Origin: Pseudoclavibacter caeni
GTDB lineage: Bacteria > Actinomycetota > Actinomycetes > Actinomycetales > Microbacteriaceae
Assembly: GCF_008831125.1 (NCBI RefSeq)
Contig: NZ_WBKA01000003.1
Location: 1 to 64,000, forward strand
Direction of reading: 5' to 3'
DNA: 64,000 nt
Of this stretch, positions 45,940 to 55,085 are shown piece by piece. A program made the position numbers and the translations under genes. A model generated the notes under the pieces. It was not told the origin of the DNA and searched no databases. It saw only the letters and a program-made list of their open reading frames with translations. Numbering within the stretch: the first letter of the stretch is position 1; each line of letters starts with the position of its first letter.

Positions 45940-46716
45940 TCAGCCCGCCCGGTGCGCGCGGACGCGGGCGAGCACGTCACCGTAGCGTCCGGCCGCACGC
46001 TGCCAGCGCCCGCTGCGCAGCAGTCGGACGGTGCCGGTGCCGTCCGCACTGGTGCCGTCCGGCACGGCGTGCTTCGGCACGGCGCCGGTCGGCACGGCAT
46101 CCGGGCCGGCCGACGCAGCCGAGTCATCCATCCCGGGCGCGCCGAGGAAGCCGAAGCCGTCGAGGGCGAACGCGAGCCCGGCCGTCATGCCGCCCAGTGC
46201 GTCCGCCGGACGCCCCCAGACCCGTCCCCGCAGCTCGTGGACGGCGAGCTCGCCGGAACCGGTCGGGGCACCCGCGGCGATCTCGGCGATCCCGGCCCGG
46301 GCGACCTCGCGGACGGCCGACTCCGGGACGACGGCGACGGGCGACCAACCGCCTCTGGGCGGCGCGATGCCCGTCCACACCTCGTGCACCTCGACGGGCG
46401 GCGGACGCAGCAGGGTGTCATCCTCGCTCCGCATGCGGGCGGTGCGGTCAGCGATCGCCTGCGCCTCCGTCACATAGTCGGCCGTGCCGGGCCGGGCGAG
46501 CGGGAGGACCTTCACCGCGACGAGCGTGGGCGTGTCGTCGCCCAGTCGCGCGCTGAACAGCGGCGAGGCCATCGCGACCAGCAGTGTCTCCGTGGCCCGC
46601 AGCCACAGCGCCGCATGCTCGTCGAGCCGGCGGGCCCGGGCGGCGAACTGGGCGAGGTCGTCGACCGCGTCCTGGTCGAGCAGGCGCAGTCGGGCATCGG
46701 CGGTCATGACGCTCAT
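45940..46716 (-). CDS. Conserved hypothetical protein
   Basis: This 258-residue protein has no signal peptide or membrane helix. It has an Asp-rich N-terminus (RLRLLDQDAVDDLAQFAARA), a central beta-rich part (TLVAVKVLPLARP, PPPVEVHEVWTGIAPPRGGW) and an Ala/Pro/Gly-rich insertion near the C-terminus. The start at 46716 is one of three close ATGs (46731, 46707). I do not recognise a family. It is convergent with glbO. Confidence 0.7.
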   Translation of the reverse strand: MSVMTADARLRLLDQDAVDDLAQFAARARRLDEHAALWLRATETLLVAMASPLFSARLGDDTPTLVAVKVLPLARPGTADYVTEAQAIADRTARMRSEDDTLLRPPPVEVHEVWTGIAPPRGGWSPVAVVPESAVREVARAGIAEIAAGAPTGSGELAVHELRGRVWGRPADALGGMTAGLAFALDGFGFLGAPGMDDSAASAGPDAVPTGAVPKHAVPDGTSADGTGTVRLLRSGRWQRAAGRYGDVLARVRAHRAG

Positions 46717-46857
46717 GGTACCCGTCCGCATGCCGCGGACTCATGGGCCGCGGCGTCCGGTGACGCGCGCGGCGGCGACCCGGGCATCAGGCCGGAGCAC
46801 CCCAGCGCGCACGAGCGCCCTCCGCGACGTCGGACCGTCGGCGCCCGGCACTCCGCC

Positions 46858-46863
46858 TATAAT
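46858..46863 (+). promoter_or_regulatory. -10 element upstream of tesB
   Basis: A perfect TATAAT lies 70 bases before the tesB ATG. No clear -35 is visible. Confidence 0.45.
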
Positions 46864-46933
46864 CCGGTCAGGCCGTCGTGTCACCGTCCGATGCGATCGG
46901 TGACGGGCCACCTCGCACGTCGGAAGGACCCGC

Positions 46934-47851
46934 ATGGCAGATCGCTCGTATAACATCGACGGCATCGCACCGGTGCGCAGCATCGAGGATGTGCTCGCCC
47001 TCGAGGACGCGCCCTCGGCCGCTCCCGGCGAGCGCGGCTTCCGCGGTCCCTCTCATTTCATGCCCACCGGCCGCGTTTTCGGCGGGCAGATCCTCGCCCA
47101 GGCGATCGTGGCCGCCTCACGCACCGTGCCAGAGGGCCGCTTCGTGCACTCGCTGCACGGGTACTTCCTGCGCGGCGGCGACACCGGGCTGCCCGTGGAC
47201 TTCTCGGTGGAGACCCTGCACGACGGCGGCTCGTTCAGCCAGCGGCGCGTGCAGGCCCTGCAGCACGGCGAGCCGATCCTGTCGCTCATCACGTCGTTCC
47301 AGACCCGCGACCGCGGGCTCGAGCACGCGATCCGCCCACCCGAGGGCATCCCGAGTCCGGAGGACCTGCCCACCACGGAGGAGACCCTGCAGGGCGCGCC
47401 GGAGCTCTTCCGCCGCTACTTCTCCGACTACCGGGCGTTCCGCATGCGCCACTATCCCTCCCCGATCTACACCGACGTGGACCCAGCGACTGAGGACATC
47501 CCGTTCCAGGCCGTGTGGATCCAGACCAGACAGGGGCTCGACGACGACCCCGTCACCCACGCCGCGGCCCTCGCCTACGCGAGCGACTACACGGTCTTCG
47601 AGCCGATCCTGCGCCGCCACGGCATCTCGTGGTCCCGGCCGGGGCTGCTCACCGCGAGCCTCGACCACGCGATGTGGTTCCACCGCCCCGCCCGCGCGGA
47701 CGAGTGGGTGCTCTACGTGCAGGAGTCCCCGACCGCCCAGGGCGGTCGCGGCCTGACCCTCGGGCACATGTTCACCCGCGACGGGGAGCTCATCGCCACC
47801 GTCGGCCAGGAGGGCCTCATCCGCCTGCCCGAGTTCCGGCCCGAGCGCTGA
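46934..47851 (+). CDS. tesB: Acyl-CoA thioesterase II
   Basis: This 305-residue double-hotdog enzyme hydrolyses acyl-CoA. It shows VFGGQILAQAIVAASRTVPE, VHSLHGYFLRGGDTGLPVDF and the second-domain ASLDHAMWFHRP, which carries the active-site Asp. GGAAGGA lies just upstream of the ATG. Confidence 0.95.
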   Translation: MADRSYNIDGIAPVRSIEDVLALEDAPSAAPGERGFRGPSHFMPTGRVFGGQILAQAIVAASRTVPEGRFVHSLHGYFLRGGDTGLPVDFSVETLHDGGSFSQRRVQALQHGEPILSLITSFQTRDRGLEHAIRPPEGIPSPEDLPTTEETLQGAPELFRRYFSDYRAFRMRHYPSPIYTDVDPATEDIPFQAVWIQTRQGLDDDPVTHAAALAYASDYTVFEPILRRHGISWSRPGLLTASLDHAMWFHRPARADEWVLYVQESPTAQGGRGLTLGHMFTRDGELIATVGQEGLIRLPEFRPER

Positions 47852-47960
47852 GCCGACGGACGCTCGGGACGAGGACGACGTCCTCGCCGCGCGCAGCGTG
47901 GCGACCTGGCTGAGCGCCTCGCTCCGACCTGTGCGTGGGTACCCTGCCAGGCATGGGGTG

Positions 47961-48020
47961 CCTCGTCCCGGATCCGGATCCCTCGTCCCGATCCCGGGCA
48001 CCTCGTCCCGGGACCCCACG
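47961..48020 (+). repeat. Three tandem units with 20-bp period
   Basis: The decamer cctcgtcccg recurs at 47961, 47981 and 48001, each followed by a different GC-rich half. An inverted copy (cgggacgagg) lies at 47865-47874, just past the tesB stop. The block lies in the 253-base gap between convergent tesB and ettA. Confidence 0.6.
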
Positions 48021-48050
48021 GGCTGCTCACACGGGTCCGGAGACGACGAG

Positions 48051-48079
48051 GAGGAGTGGACCCTTCCGGTCCACCCCTC
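48051..48079. terminator. Bidirectional hairpin between tesB and ettA
   Basis: Twelve-base arms gaggagtggacc/ggtccacccctc pair with one mismatch around a 5-base loop, 26 bases before the ettA stop on the convergent strand. Confidence 0.6.
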
Positions 48080-48104
48080 CGCTCGCTGACCGCTCGGCGC
48101 GGGC

Positions 48105-49787
48105 TCAGCCTCTGGTGAGCTTGCGGTAGGTGACGCGGTGCGGACGCGCCGCCTCCTCGCCGAGTCGCTCGACCTTGTTCTTCTCGTACGCCTCGAAGTT
48201 GCCCTCGAACCAGTACCACTTCGCCGGATTCTCGTCGTCACCCTCATAGGCGAGGATGTGCGTGGCCACCCGGTCGAGGAACCAGCGGTCGTGGGTGATC
48301 ACGACCGCGCAGCCCGGGAACTGCAGCAACGCGTTCTCGAGGCTCGAGAGGGTCTCGACGTCCAGGTCGTTCGTCGGCTCGTCGAGCAGCAGCAGGTTGC
48401 CGCCCTGCTTGAGCGTGAGCGCCAGGTTCAGTCGGTTGCGCTCTCCTCCGGAGAGCACGCCGGCCGGCTTCTGCTGGTCCGGCCCCTTGAACCCGAACGC
48501 CGACACGTAGGCGCGGCTGGGCATCTCCACCTGGCCGACGTGGATGTAGTCGAGGCCGTCCGAGACGACTTCCCACACCGTCTTCTGCGGGTCGATGCCC
48601 TCGCGGCCCTGGTCGACGTACGAGATCTTGACCGTCTCGCCGATCTTCAGCGTGCCGGAGTCGAGCGGCTCGAGGCCGACGATCGTCTTGAACAGCGTGG
48701 ACTTGCCGACCCCGTTGGGGCCGATCACGCCGACGATGCCGTTGCGCGGCAGGGTGAACGACAGATCGTCGATGAGCACGCGGTCGCCGAACCCCTTGTG
48801 CAGGTGCTCGGCCTCCAGCACGATGTCACCCAGCCGCGGGCCCGGCGGGATCTGGATCTCCTCGAAGTCGAGCTTTCGGGTGCGCTCCGCCTCCGCGACC
48901 ATCTCCTCGTAGCGAGCCAGACGGGCCTTGCTCTTCGCTTGCCGGCCCTTCGGGTTCGTCCGCACCCACTCGAGCTCCTCGTCCAGGCGCTTGGCCAGCT
49001 TGGCGTCCTTGCGCCCCTGCACCTCGAGGCGGTCCTTCTTCTTCTCCAGGTACGTCGAGTAGTTGCCCTCGTACGGGTAGGCGCGACCGCGGTCGAGCTC
49101 CAGGATCCACTCGGCGACGTCATCGAGGAAGTACCGGTCGTGCGTGACGGCGACGACGGTGCCCGGGTAGGTGTGCAGATGCTGCTCGAGCCAGAGGATG
49201 CTCTCCGCGTCCAGGTGGTTCGTCGGCTCGTCGAGCAGCAGCAGATCCGGCTTGCGCAGCAGCAACTGGCACAGCGCCACCCGACGCCGCTCGCCGCCGG
49301 AGAGATTCTTCACGATCGCGTCCGAGGGCGGCAGCCGCAGCGCGTCCATGGCCTGCTCGAGCTGGGAATCGAGGTCCCAGGCGTCGGCGGCGTCGATCTG
49401 CTCTTGCAGCTCGCCCATCTCCGCCATCAGCGCGTCGAAGTCCGCATCCGGATCGGCCATCTGCGCGCTGATCTCGTTGAACCGATCGACCTTCGCCTTG
49501 ATCTCGCCGACACCCTGCTGAACGTTCTCCAGCACGGTGAGGTCGTCGTCGAGCTGAGGCTCCTGCTGCAGGATGCCCACGGAGTAGCCCGGCGTGAGCC
49601 GGGCCTCGCCGTTGCTCGGGGTGTCGAGCCCGGCCATGATCTTGAGCACCGTCGACTTGCCGGCCCCGTTCGGGCCGACCACGCCGATCTTCGCCCCGGG
49701 CAGGAACGCGAGCGTGACGTCGTCGAGGATCACCTTGTCCCCGTGCGCCTTGCGGGCACGCACCATCTGGTAGATGTATTCAGCCAT
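48105..49787 (-). CDS. ettA: Energy-dependent translational throttle protein EttA (ABC-F ATPase)
   Basis: This 560-residue soluble ABC-F protein binds the ribosomal E site and gates entry into elongation. It has two ATPase domains, each with Walker A (GPNGAGKST, GPNGVGKST), signature (LSGGERRRVAL, LSGGERNRLNL) and Walker B (LLLDEPTNHLD, LLLDEPTNDLD), joined by the charged EttA linker (KGRQAKSKARLARYEEMV). The ATG at 49787 begins the family's usual MAEYIYQMVRARKAHGDK; a longer frame upstream is an artefact. Confidence 0.97.
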   Translation of the reverse strand: MAEYIYQMVRARKAHGDKVILDDVTLAFLPGAKIGVVGPNGAGKSTVLKIMAGLDTPSNGEARLTPGYSVGILQQEPQLDDDLTVLENVQQGVGEIKAKVDRFNEISAQMADPDADFDALMAEMGELQEQIDAADAWDLDSQLEQAMDALRLPPSDAIVKNLSGGERRRVALCQLLLRKPDLLLLDEPTNHLDAESILWLEQHLHTYPGTVVAVTHDRYFLDDVAEWILELDRGRAYPYEGNYSTYLEKKKDRLEVQGRKDAKLAKRLDEELEWVRTNPKGRQAKSKARLARYEEMVAEAERTRKLDFEEIQIPPGPRLGDIVLEAEHLHKGFGDRVLIDDLSFTLPRNGIVGVIGPNGVGKSTLFKTIVGLEPLDSGTLKIGETVKISYVDQGREGIDPQKTVWEVVSDGLDYIHVGQVEMPSRAYVSAFGFKGPDQQKPAGVLSGGERNRLNLALTLKQGGNLLLLDEPTNDLDVETLSSLENALLQFPGCAVVITHDRWFLDRVATHILAYEGDDENPAKWYWFEGNFEAYEKNKVERLGEEAARPHRVTYRKLTRG

Positions 49788-49864
49788 GCCACCCAGTGTA
49801 TTGGGCGGCGGCCGGGGTCCGGGGATCCGCAGCCCGCGCGTGTGTCCGTCCCCGCTGTCTCCGG

Positions 49865-50353
49865 CTACTGCGGCAGCGTCATCGTGTCGCCCACGAGGCA
49901 GGCCCCGTTGACCGGGTCGACCACCTCGCTGTGGAACCGCCCGGGGTGGTACTCCCCCACCAGACACCGCCCCTGCTGCAGCACGGAGACGCTCACATTG
50001 CCCGCGTCGAGCCCGGTCGGCGTTCGGCTCGAGGTGATCTGCATCTGGGTGTCGGTGACGCCGACCCCACGCAGAGCCCGGACGACCGCGGTAGACTCGG
50101 GCACGGCGTCGGCGGTGACGAGGGGCTGCAGCAGCGCGTCGAAGGCCGCCTGATCCTCCTCCGCCGTCGCGGTCGTCGACCACGGCGACGCGCTCGTTGT
50201 CGGGGAGGCCGACGGCTCGGCCGTGTCCAGCGAGGTCTGCGGCCCGGACGAGCAGGCCGTCGTCGCCAGCAGGGCGCCGGCGAGGAGTGCGCCCGTCATG
50301 GCCGGGCGCAGCGCCGCGGCGGGGCGGCTCCGGAGGGATCGGAAGGTGCTCAT
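49865..50353 (-). CDS. Putative lipoprotein
   Basis: This 162-residue protein has a lipoprotein signal (LLAGALLATTACSS, lipid-modified Cys about 34), a Thr/Ser-rich linker, and a small domain with two Cys in a disulfide-like arrangement (QQGRCLVGEYHPG, NGACLVGD). To my recollection it resembles a small domain family (possibly DUF6993) found upstream of ettA in related genomes. Function unknown. Confidence 0.75.
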   Translation of the reverse strand: MSTFRSLRSRPAAALRPAMTGALLAGALLATTACSSGPQTSLDTAEPSASPTTSASPWSTTATAEEDQAAFDALLQPLVTADAVPESTAVVRALRGVGVTDTQMQITSSRTPTGLDAGNVSVSVLQQGRCLVGEYHPGRFHSEVVDPVNGACLVGDTMTLPQ

Positions 50354-50456
50354 CCGCCCCAGCCTAGCCGGATCGACGGGAGCCGGCGCGGGTCTGCATG
50401 ATCGCACCCGGTGCAGACGATCCGCCCGATCGATCCGGATCAGTCGCGCCCGGGGA

Positions 50457-51179
50457 TCAGGACGGAGTCGACGCGGACACCGCCCGCTCCGTCTCCTGCC
50501 ACGTCCCGCCGTCACCGGCCCACTCCGATCCGGGCGAGACGGCATCCGTGCGATCCATGCCCGCCGTCATCCCCATCGCGCGGGGCGTGTCATCCCCGTC
50601 ACCCGACGGCGAGGCCCCGGGTGCCGGGGACGGGATCGCCGTGCCGGCGACCGTCCGCCCCGACTCCGGCGTCGCCGCCGAGACCGGGGCGACGCCATCA
50701 CCGCCCGGCCCCGCCGTGACGTCCGTCGCCGCACCATCGCTCGGTCCGGCATCGGAGGCGTGCTCCTCGACGGTCGCGGCCGGTCGCTCCCCGCCCGCCG
50801 CCCCGGACTGCCCACCGCGGCTGATCCGCTCGAACATGCTGCGCCCCCAGGCGAGATCATGCCCCAGACTGTCCGCGAGGATCTCCACGGTCAGCCCGGA
50901 GCGGCCGTCGTCACTGCGCCACTCGTTGACCCGCAGCCGGCCACGCACGAGCACGCGCTGCCCCTTGCTCAGCGACCGGGCGACGTTCTCGGCGAGACCA
51001 CGGAAGGCCGTGACCGTGAACCAGTTCGTGCCGGTGTCGGTCCACTCGCCGCGCCGCGCGTCGTAGCGACGCTGCGCGGAGGCGAGGCGGAAGGACGTGA
51101 TGGCGAGGCCGTCCCCGGTCCGCGCCTGACGCAGATCGGTGGCGACCACGCCGTCCACGGTGATGGTGTCGATGGACAT
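50457..51179 (-). CDS. ssb: Single-stranded DNA-binding protein (paralogue)
   Basis: This 240-residue protein has an OB fold (VVATDLRQARTGDGLAITSF, NWFTVTAFRGLAENVARSLS, RVLVRGRLRVNEW) and then a long disordered Gly/Ala/Asp-rich tail. The tail does not end in the acidic DDEPPF-type tip that recruits partner proteins in housekeeping SSB, so this is likely a second SSB. GGAG precedes the ATG. Confidence 0.85.
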   Translation of the reverse strand: MSIDTITVDGVVATDLRQARTGDGLAITSFRLASAQRRYDARRGEWTDTGTNWFTVTAFRGLAENVARSLSKGQRVLVRGRLRVNEWRSDDGRSGLTVEILADSLGHDLAWGRSMFERISRGGQSGAAGGERPAATVEEHASDAGPSDGAATDVTAGPGGDGVAPVSAATPESGRTVAGTAIPSPAPGASPSGDGDDTPRAMGMTAGMDRTDAVSPGSEWAGDGGTWQETERAVSASTPS

Positions 51180-51338
51180 GTCGGCTCCTTCGTCAGCAGG
51201 ATCTGACCGGGACGGGCGCCCCGGTCATCGTCATGCTGTCGCGGCGTCGGGGGAGACCGCGAGCGCCCCGCACCCCCTGTGGAGGAGGCTCGCCGCGCTG
51301 CCCGCCTGTGCCGCGTCCACCGGCCGGAGCTGTCGCGG

Positions 51339-51965
51339 TCAGTCGACCATGAGCGCGCCGAAGCGTGCCCGTACCCGGGCGACCTTCGGCGGGATGACCA
51401 GCTGGCAGTACATCTGGTCCGGATGCCGGGCGAAGAAGTCCTGGTGCTCCGCCTCGGCCGACCAGAAGCGGTCGATCGACTCGATCGTGGTGACGATCGG
51501 GTCGGCCCACCAGGCCTGGGCGCGGGCGATCGCCCGCTCGAACGTCGCGCGCGGCTCCCGGGCGTTCGCGAGGTCGGCCGGGACGAACAGTGCCGAGCGG
51601 TACTGTGTGCCGACGTCGGCGCCCTGCCGGTTCGGTGTGGTCGGATCATGCAGGGTGAAGAACACGTCGAGGATCGTGTCCGCGGTGATGACGGTCGGAT
51701 CATGGTCGATGCGCACCGCCTCGGCGTGCCCGGTCGCTCCGGTGCACACCTGCTCGTAGGTGGGATGTGCAACGTGGCCACCGGCGTACCCGCTCGTCAC
51801 CGCGTGCACGCCGCGCAACCGACGCAGCACTGCCTCGACGCACCAGAAGCATCCGCCGGCGACGACGAGCCGGCCCGTGGGTGCGTCCGTCGGGCTCCCG
51901 GTCGGCTCTCCGCCCGACCGCCCCGCAGGCGACGGCACGCGTTCCTCATGCTCGGGGTCAGACAT
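51339..51965 (-). CDS. msrA: Peptide methionine-S-sulfoxide reductase
   Basis: It repairs oxidised methionine in proteins. The 208-residue enzyme has GGCFWCVEAVLRRL with the catalytic Cys, HPTYEQVCTGATGHAEAV, and FFTLHDPTTPNRQGADVGTQ. A Ser/Pro-rich N-terminal extension of about 30 residues precedes the domain. It starts one base after the purine permease stop, so they are probably one unit. Confidence 0.96.
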   Translation of the reverse strand: MSDPEHEERVPSPAGRSGGEPTGSPTDAPTGRLVVAGGCFWCVEAVLRRLRGVHAVTSGYAGGHVAHPTYEQVCTGATGHAEAVRIDHDPTVITADTILDVFFTLHDPTTPNRQGADVGTQYRSALFVPADLANAREPRATFERAIARAQAWWADPIVTTIESIDRFWSAEAEHQDFFARHPDQMYCQLVIPPKVARVRARFGALMVD

Positions 51966-51966
51966 G

Positions 51967-53457
51967 TCAGACTCCCATCAGGGTCTCGATCGGTCCGCGG
52001 GCGAAGTAGACGAGGAAGCCGAGCGCAACGACCCACATGAGCGGCGAGATGTCCCGCCAGCGCCCGGAGAGTGTCCTGATCACGACCCAGCTGATGAAGC
52101 CGACCCCGATGCCGTTGGCGATCGAGTAGGTCAGCGGCATCACGGTGATCGTGAGGAAGACCGGCAGCGCCGCGGAGTACTCGCTCCAGTCGATGTCGCG
52201 GATCTGGGCGACCATGAGCGAGCCGACGGCGACGAGCGCTGCTGCCGCCACCTCCGAGGGTACGATCGCCGTCAGCGGGGTGAGGAACATGGCCGCGAGG
52301 AACAGCAGGCCGGTCACCACGGAGGCGAGCCCCGTGCGAGCTCCCTCACCGACACCGGCGGCGGAATCGACGAAGACGGTGTTCGCTGAGCAGGAGGTGG
52401 CCCCGCCTGCGGCGACCGCGACGCCTTCCATCACCATCGCCGACCTCAGCCGTGGGAAGTTCCCCTGCTCGTCGGCGAGGCCGGCGGCCTTCGCCAGACC
52501 GGTCATCGTGCCCATCGCGTCGAAGAAACTGGTGAAGAAGAGCGTGAAGACGAGCATGGTTGCGCTCAGCCAGCCGATGCGGGCGAACGCGCCGAAGTCG
52601 ACCGCCCCGACCAGGCTGAGGTCCGGCACCGAAAGCAGGGTGCTCGGCAGCTCGGGCACGTTGAGCGACCAGCCACCCGCGCTGTCGACGCTGCTGCCCA
52701 GATGCAGCACGCCCTCGAGGATCATCGCAAGGATCGTCGAGACGACCAGGCCGATCAGCAGTGCCCCCCTGACCTTCCGTGCCATGAGCACGCCCATGAT
52801 CACGAGGGTGATGACAAACATGACGACCGGCCAGGTGGAGATCGAGCCGTTGTCGGCCAGCTGCACCGGCGGGGAGGCGATGCCGGAGGAGCGCACGAAC
52901 CCCGCGTCGACGAGGCCGATGAACGCGATGAACAGACCGATGCCCACGGTGATCGCGGTCTTCAGCTGCTGCGGGATCGCGTCGAAGATCCGCTCGCGCA
53001 GGCCGGTCAGCGACAGGATCGTGATGACGACGCCGTTGATTACCACGAGGCCCATCGCCTCCTGCCAGGTCACGTCCTGGATGACGCTGACGGCGAGGAA
53101 GGAGTTGACGCCGAGCCCAGCGGCGAGCCCGAACGGCAGGTTCGCCACGACGCCGAACAGGATGGTCATGACCCCGGCGGTCAGCGCGGTGGCCGCGGCG
53201 ACCTGCCCGTTCGGCAGCCAGCCGCCCAGCACGTCCGTGGCCGCCCTGGTCTCGGTGCCACCGATGATGATCGGGTTCAGGATGACGATGTACGCCATCG
53301 CGAAGAAGGTGACCACCCCGCCGCGGATCTCGGTGCCCACGGTGGAGCCGCGCCGGGCGACACCGAACAGACGCTCCAGCCAGGCGGGATGTCGGTACGC
53401 CCTCTCCGGCGGATTCGACTCATGCTGCTCGGTCGTGGAGGTGACGGACGCTGTCAC
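51967..53457 (-). CDS. NCS2-family purine permease (AzgA-like)
   Basis: This 496-residue transporter has 12-14 membrane helices and imports purine bases such as adenine, guanine or hypoxanthine with protons. Family stretches are visible: GGVVTFFAMAYIVILNPIII, ANLPFGLAAGLGVNSFLAVS, FFDAMGTMTGLAKAAGL. The GTG start has AAAGGA about 10 bases upstream. It is divergent from serA. Exact substrates cannot be told. Confidence 0.92.
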   Translation of the reverse strand: MTASVTSTTEQHESNPPERAYRHPAWLERLFGVARRGSTVGTEIRGGVVTFFAMAYIVILNPIIIGGTETRAATDVLGGWLPNGQVAAATALTAGVMTILFGVVANLPFGLAAGLGVNSFLAVSVIQDVTWQEAMGLVVINGVVITILSLTGLRERIFDAIPQQLKTAITVGIGLFIAFIGLVDAGFVRSSGIASPPVQLADNGSISTWPVVMFVITLVIMGVLMARKVRGALLIGLVVSTILAMILEGVLHLGSSVDSAGGWSLNVPELPSTLLSVPDLSLVGAVDFGAFARIGWLSATMLVFTLFFTSFFDAMGTMTGLAKAAGLADEQGNFPRLRSAMVMEGVAVAAGGATSCSANTVFVDSAAGVGEGARTGLASVVTGLLFLAAMFLTPLTAIVPSEVAAAALVAVGSLMVAQIRDIDWSEYSAALPVFLTITVMPLTYSIANGIGVGFISWVVIRTLSGRWRDISPLMWVVALGFLVYFARGPIETLMGV

Positions 53458-53617
53458 GGTGCTGGGGTTCCTTTCGCCGCTGGATGGGCTCGCGCCGGCT
53501 CCGAGTCGGGCCGCGCCAGAGGCCGGCTCGTGGCCGGACAGCGCTCAGTGTAGATCACGGTCCCGCGGCCGCCCGTGCCCGACCGTATCGCACGCGCCGC
53601 CGGCGCGGTACGCTGGA

Positions 53618-54820
53618 ATGGTGCAGAAAGCCCTACTTCTCGAGAACATCCACCCCCTCGCCGTCTCCAATCTGAAGGCACGCGGCTTCGAGGTCGCGAC
53701 CGTGGGCGGCGCCCTCGACGAGGACGAGCTCATCGAGCAGCTCGCCGACGTCACGGTGCTCGGCATCCGGTCGAAGACGCAGGTCACCGACCATGTGCTC
53801 GCCAGCGCCCCGAATCTGGAGGCCGTCGGCGCGTTCAGCATCGGCACGAACCAGATCGATCTGCCCGCCGCCGCGAGGCGAGGCATCGCCGTGTTCAACG
53901 CGCCGTACTCGAACACCCGCTCGGTCGTCGAGCTCGTCATCGGCGAGATCGTGATGCTCGTGCGGCACATCCCCCAGAAGGACCGTCTCGCCCACCGGGG
54001 CGTGTGGGACAAGTCCGCGACCGGCTCGCACGAGGTGCGCCACCGCACACTCGGCATCATCGGCTACGGCAACATCGGCGCGCAGCTGTCCGTCGTCGCC
54101 GAGGCGATGGGCATGAAGGTCATCTTCTACGACCTGCAGGAGAAGCTCGCGATGGGCAACGCCGAGCGCCGCCACTCGCTGGAAGATCTGCTCGCCGAGG
54201 CCGACATCGTCACCCTGCACGTCGACGGCCGCAAGTCGAACACCGGGTTCTTCGGCGCCGAGCAGTTCGCCGCCATGAAGGACGGCGCGATGTTCATCAA
54301 CAACTCGCGCGGCTTCGTCGTCGACGTCGACGCCCTGGTCGAGTCACTGCGCAGCAGCCACCTGGGCGGCGCCGCGATCGACGTGTACCCGGCGGAGCCG
54401 AAGAAGCGCGGCGACGCCTTCGACACCCCGCTGGCGCAGTTCGACAATGTCATCCTCACCCCGCACATCGGCGGGTCGACCGAGGAGGCACAGCGCAACA
54501 TCGGCCGCTTCGTCTCGGGCAAGCTCATCGACTACATCAAGCACGGCGACACGAGCCTGAGCGTGAACCTGCCGACGCTCACGCTGCCGTGGCACGAGGG
54601 CATCCATCGCATCGCGCACATCCACCGCAACATCCCAGGCGTGCTCGCGAAGGTGAACAACTCGCTGAGCGAGCTGGGCGTGAACATCGACAGCCAGGTG
54701 CTCGCCACCCGCGGCGAGCTCGGCTACTCGGTCACCGACGTCAACGCGTGGGTCGCCGACGAGGTGCTCGACGTGCTCCGCGGCATGGACGAGACGATCC
54801 GTCTGCGCATCATGGGCTGA
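53618..54820 (+). CDS. serA: D-3-phosphoglycerate dehydrogenase
   Basis: It catalyses the first step of serine synthesis. The 400-residue protein has LGIRSKTQVT, the NAD-binding GIIGYGNIGAQLSVVAEAMG, the active-site His region NVILTPHIGGSTEEAQ, and a C-terminal ACT domain (IHRNIPGVLAKVNNSL), which usually allows serine feedback. This layout matches the E. coli-type short SerA. A TACGCT box at 53609-53614 ends six bases before an in-frame GTG at 53621, which suggests a leaderless transcript starting there; the difference is one residue. Confidence 0.95.
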   Translation: MVQKALLLENIHPLAVSNLKARGFEVATVGGALDEDELIEQLADVTVLGIRSKTQVTDHVLASAPNLEAVGAFSIGTNQIDLPAAARRGIAVFNAPYSNTRSVVELVIGEIVMLVRHIPQKDRLAHRGVWDKSATGSHEVRHRTLGIIGYGNIGAQLSVVAEAMGMKVIFYDLQEKLAMGNAERRHSLEDLLAEADIVTLHVDGRKSNTGFFGAEQFAAMKDGAMFINNSRGFVVDVDALVESLRSSHLGGAAIDVYPAEPKKRGDAFDTPLAQFDNVILTPHIGGSTEEAQRNIGRFVSGKLIDYIKHGDTSLSVNLPTLTLPWHEGIHRIAHIHRNIPGVLAKVNNSLSELGVNIDSQVLATRGELGYSVTDVNAWVADEVLDVLRGMDETIRLRIMG

Positions 54821-54841
54821 CCCCGTCTCTGCACCGGTCGT

Positions 54842-54900
54842 CGAGCCGGCCCGGCGGACGACATGGCGCACCGCGTCCCACGTCCGTCGCGGCCGGCTCG
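54842..54900 (+). terminator. Long hairpin after serA
   Basis: Ten-base perfect outer arms cgagccggcc/ggccggctcg enclose a second pairing (cggcggacg with cgtccgtcg, one wobble), for a stem of about 18 pairs. It lies 22 bases past the serA stop. Confidence 0.65.
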
Positions 54901-54988
54901 TGTCGTCTCCGTTCCGCACCGACGTCACGCGCGGGCGAAGCGCAGCAGACCGGTGTATCCTCGGTAACCGGTTCGCGCATGCGAGCAT

Positions 54989-55061
54989 CCCCCCGTAGCT
55001 CAGTGGACAGAGCAGAGGGTTTCTACCCCTTGTGTCGCGGGTTCGAATCCTGCCGGGGGGA
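54989..55061 (+). tRNA. tRNA-Arg (anticodon TCT)
   Basis: Acceptor CCCCCCG/CGGGGGG, anticodon stem GAGGG/CCCTT around TTTCTAC, and T-arm GCGGGTTCGAATCCTGC form a cloverleaf. CCA is not encoded. It is 24 bases upstream of orn on the same strand. Confidence 0.95.
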
Positions 55062-55085
55062 CGGGCAGTCTGGAGGCGCAGCATC

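Noticed and set aside
49788-50183. Long N-terminal extension of ettA
   Set aside because: The extension is Arg/Gly-rich shadow sequence; the family start MAEYIYQMVRARK lies at 49787.
52145-53617. Plus-strand extension upstream of serA
   Set aside because: It is antisense to the purine permease; SerA homology begins at 53618.
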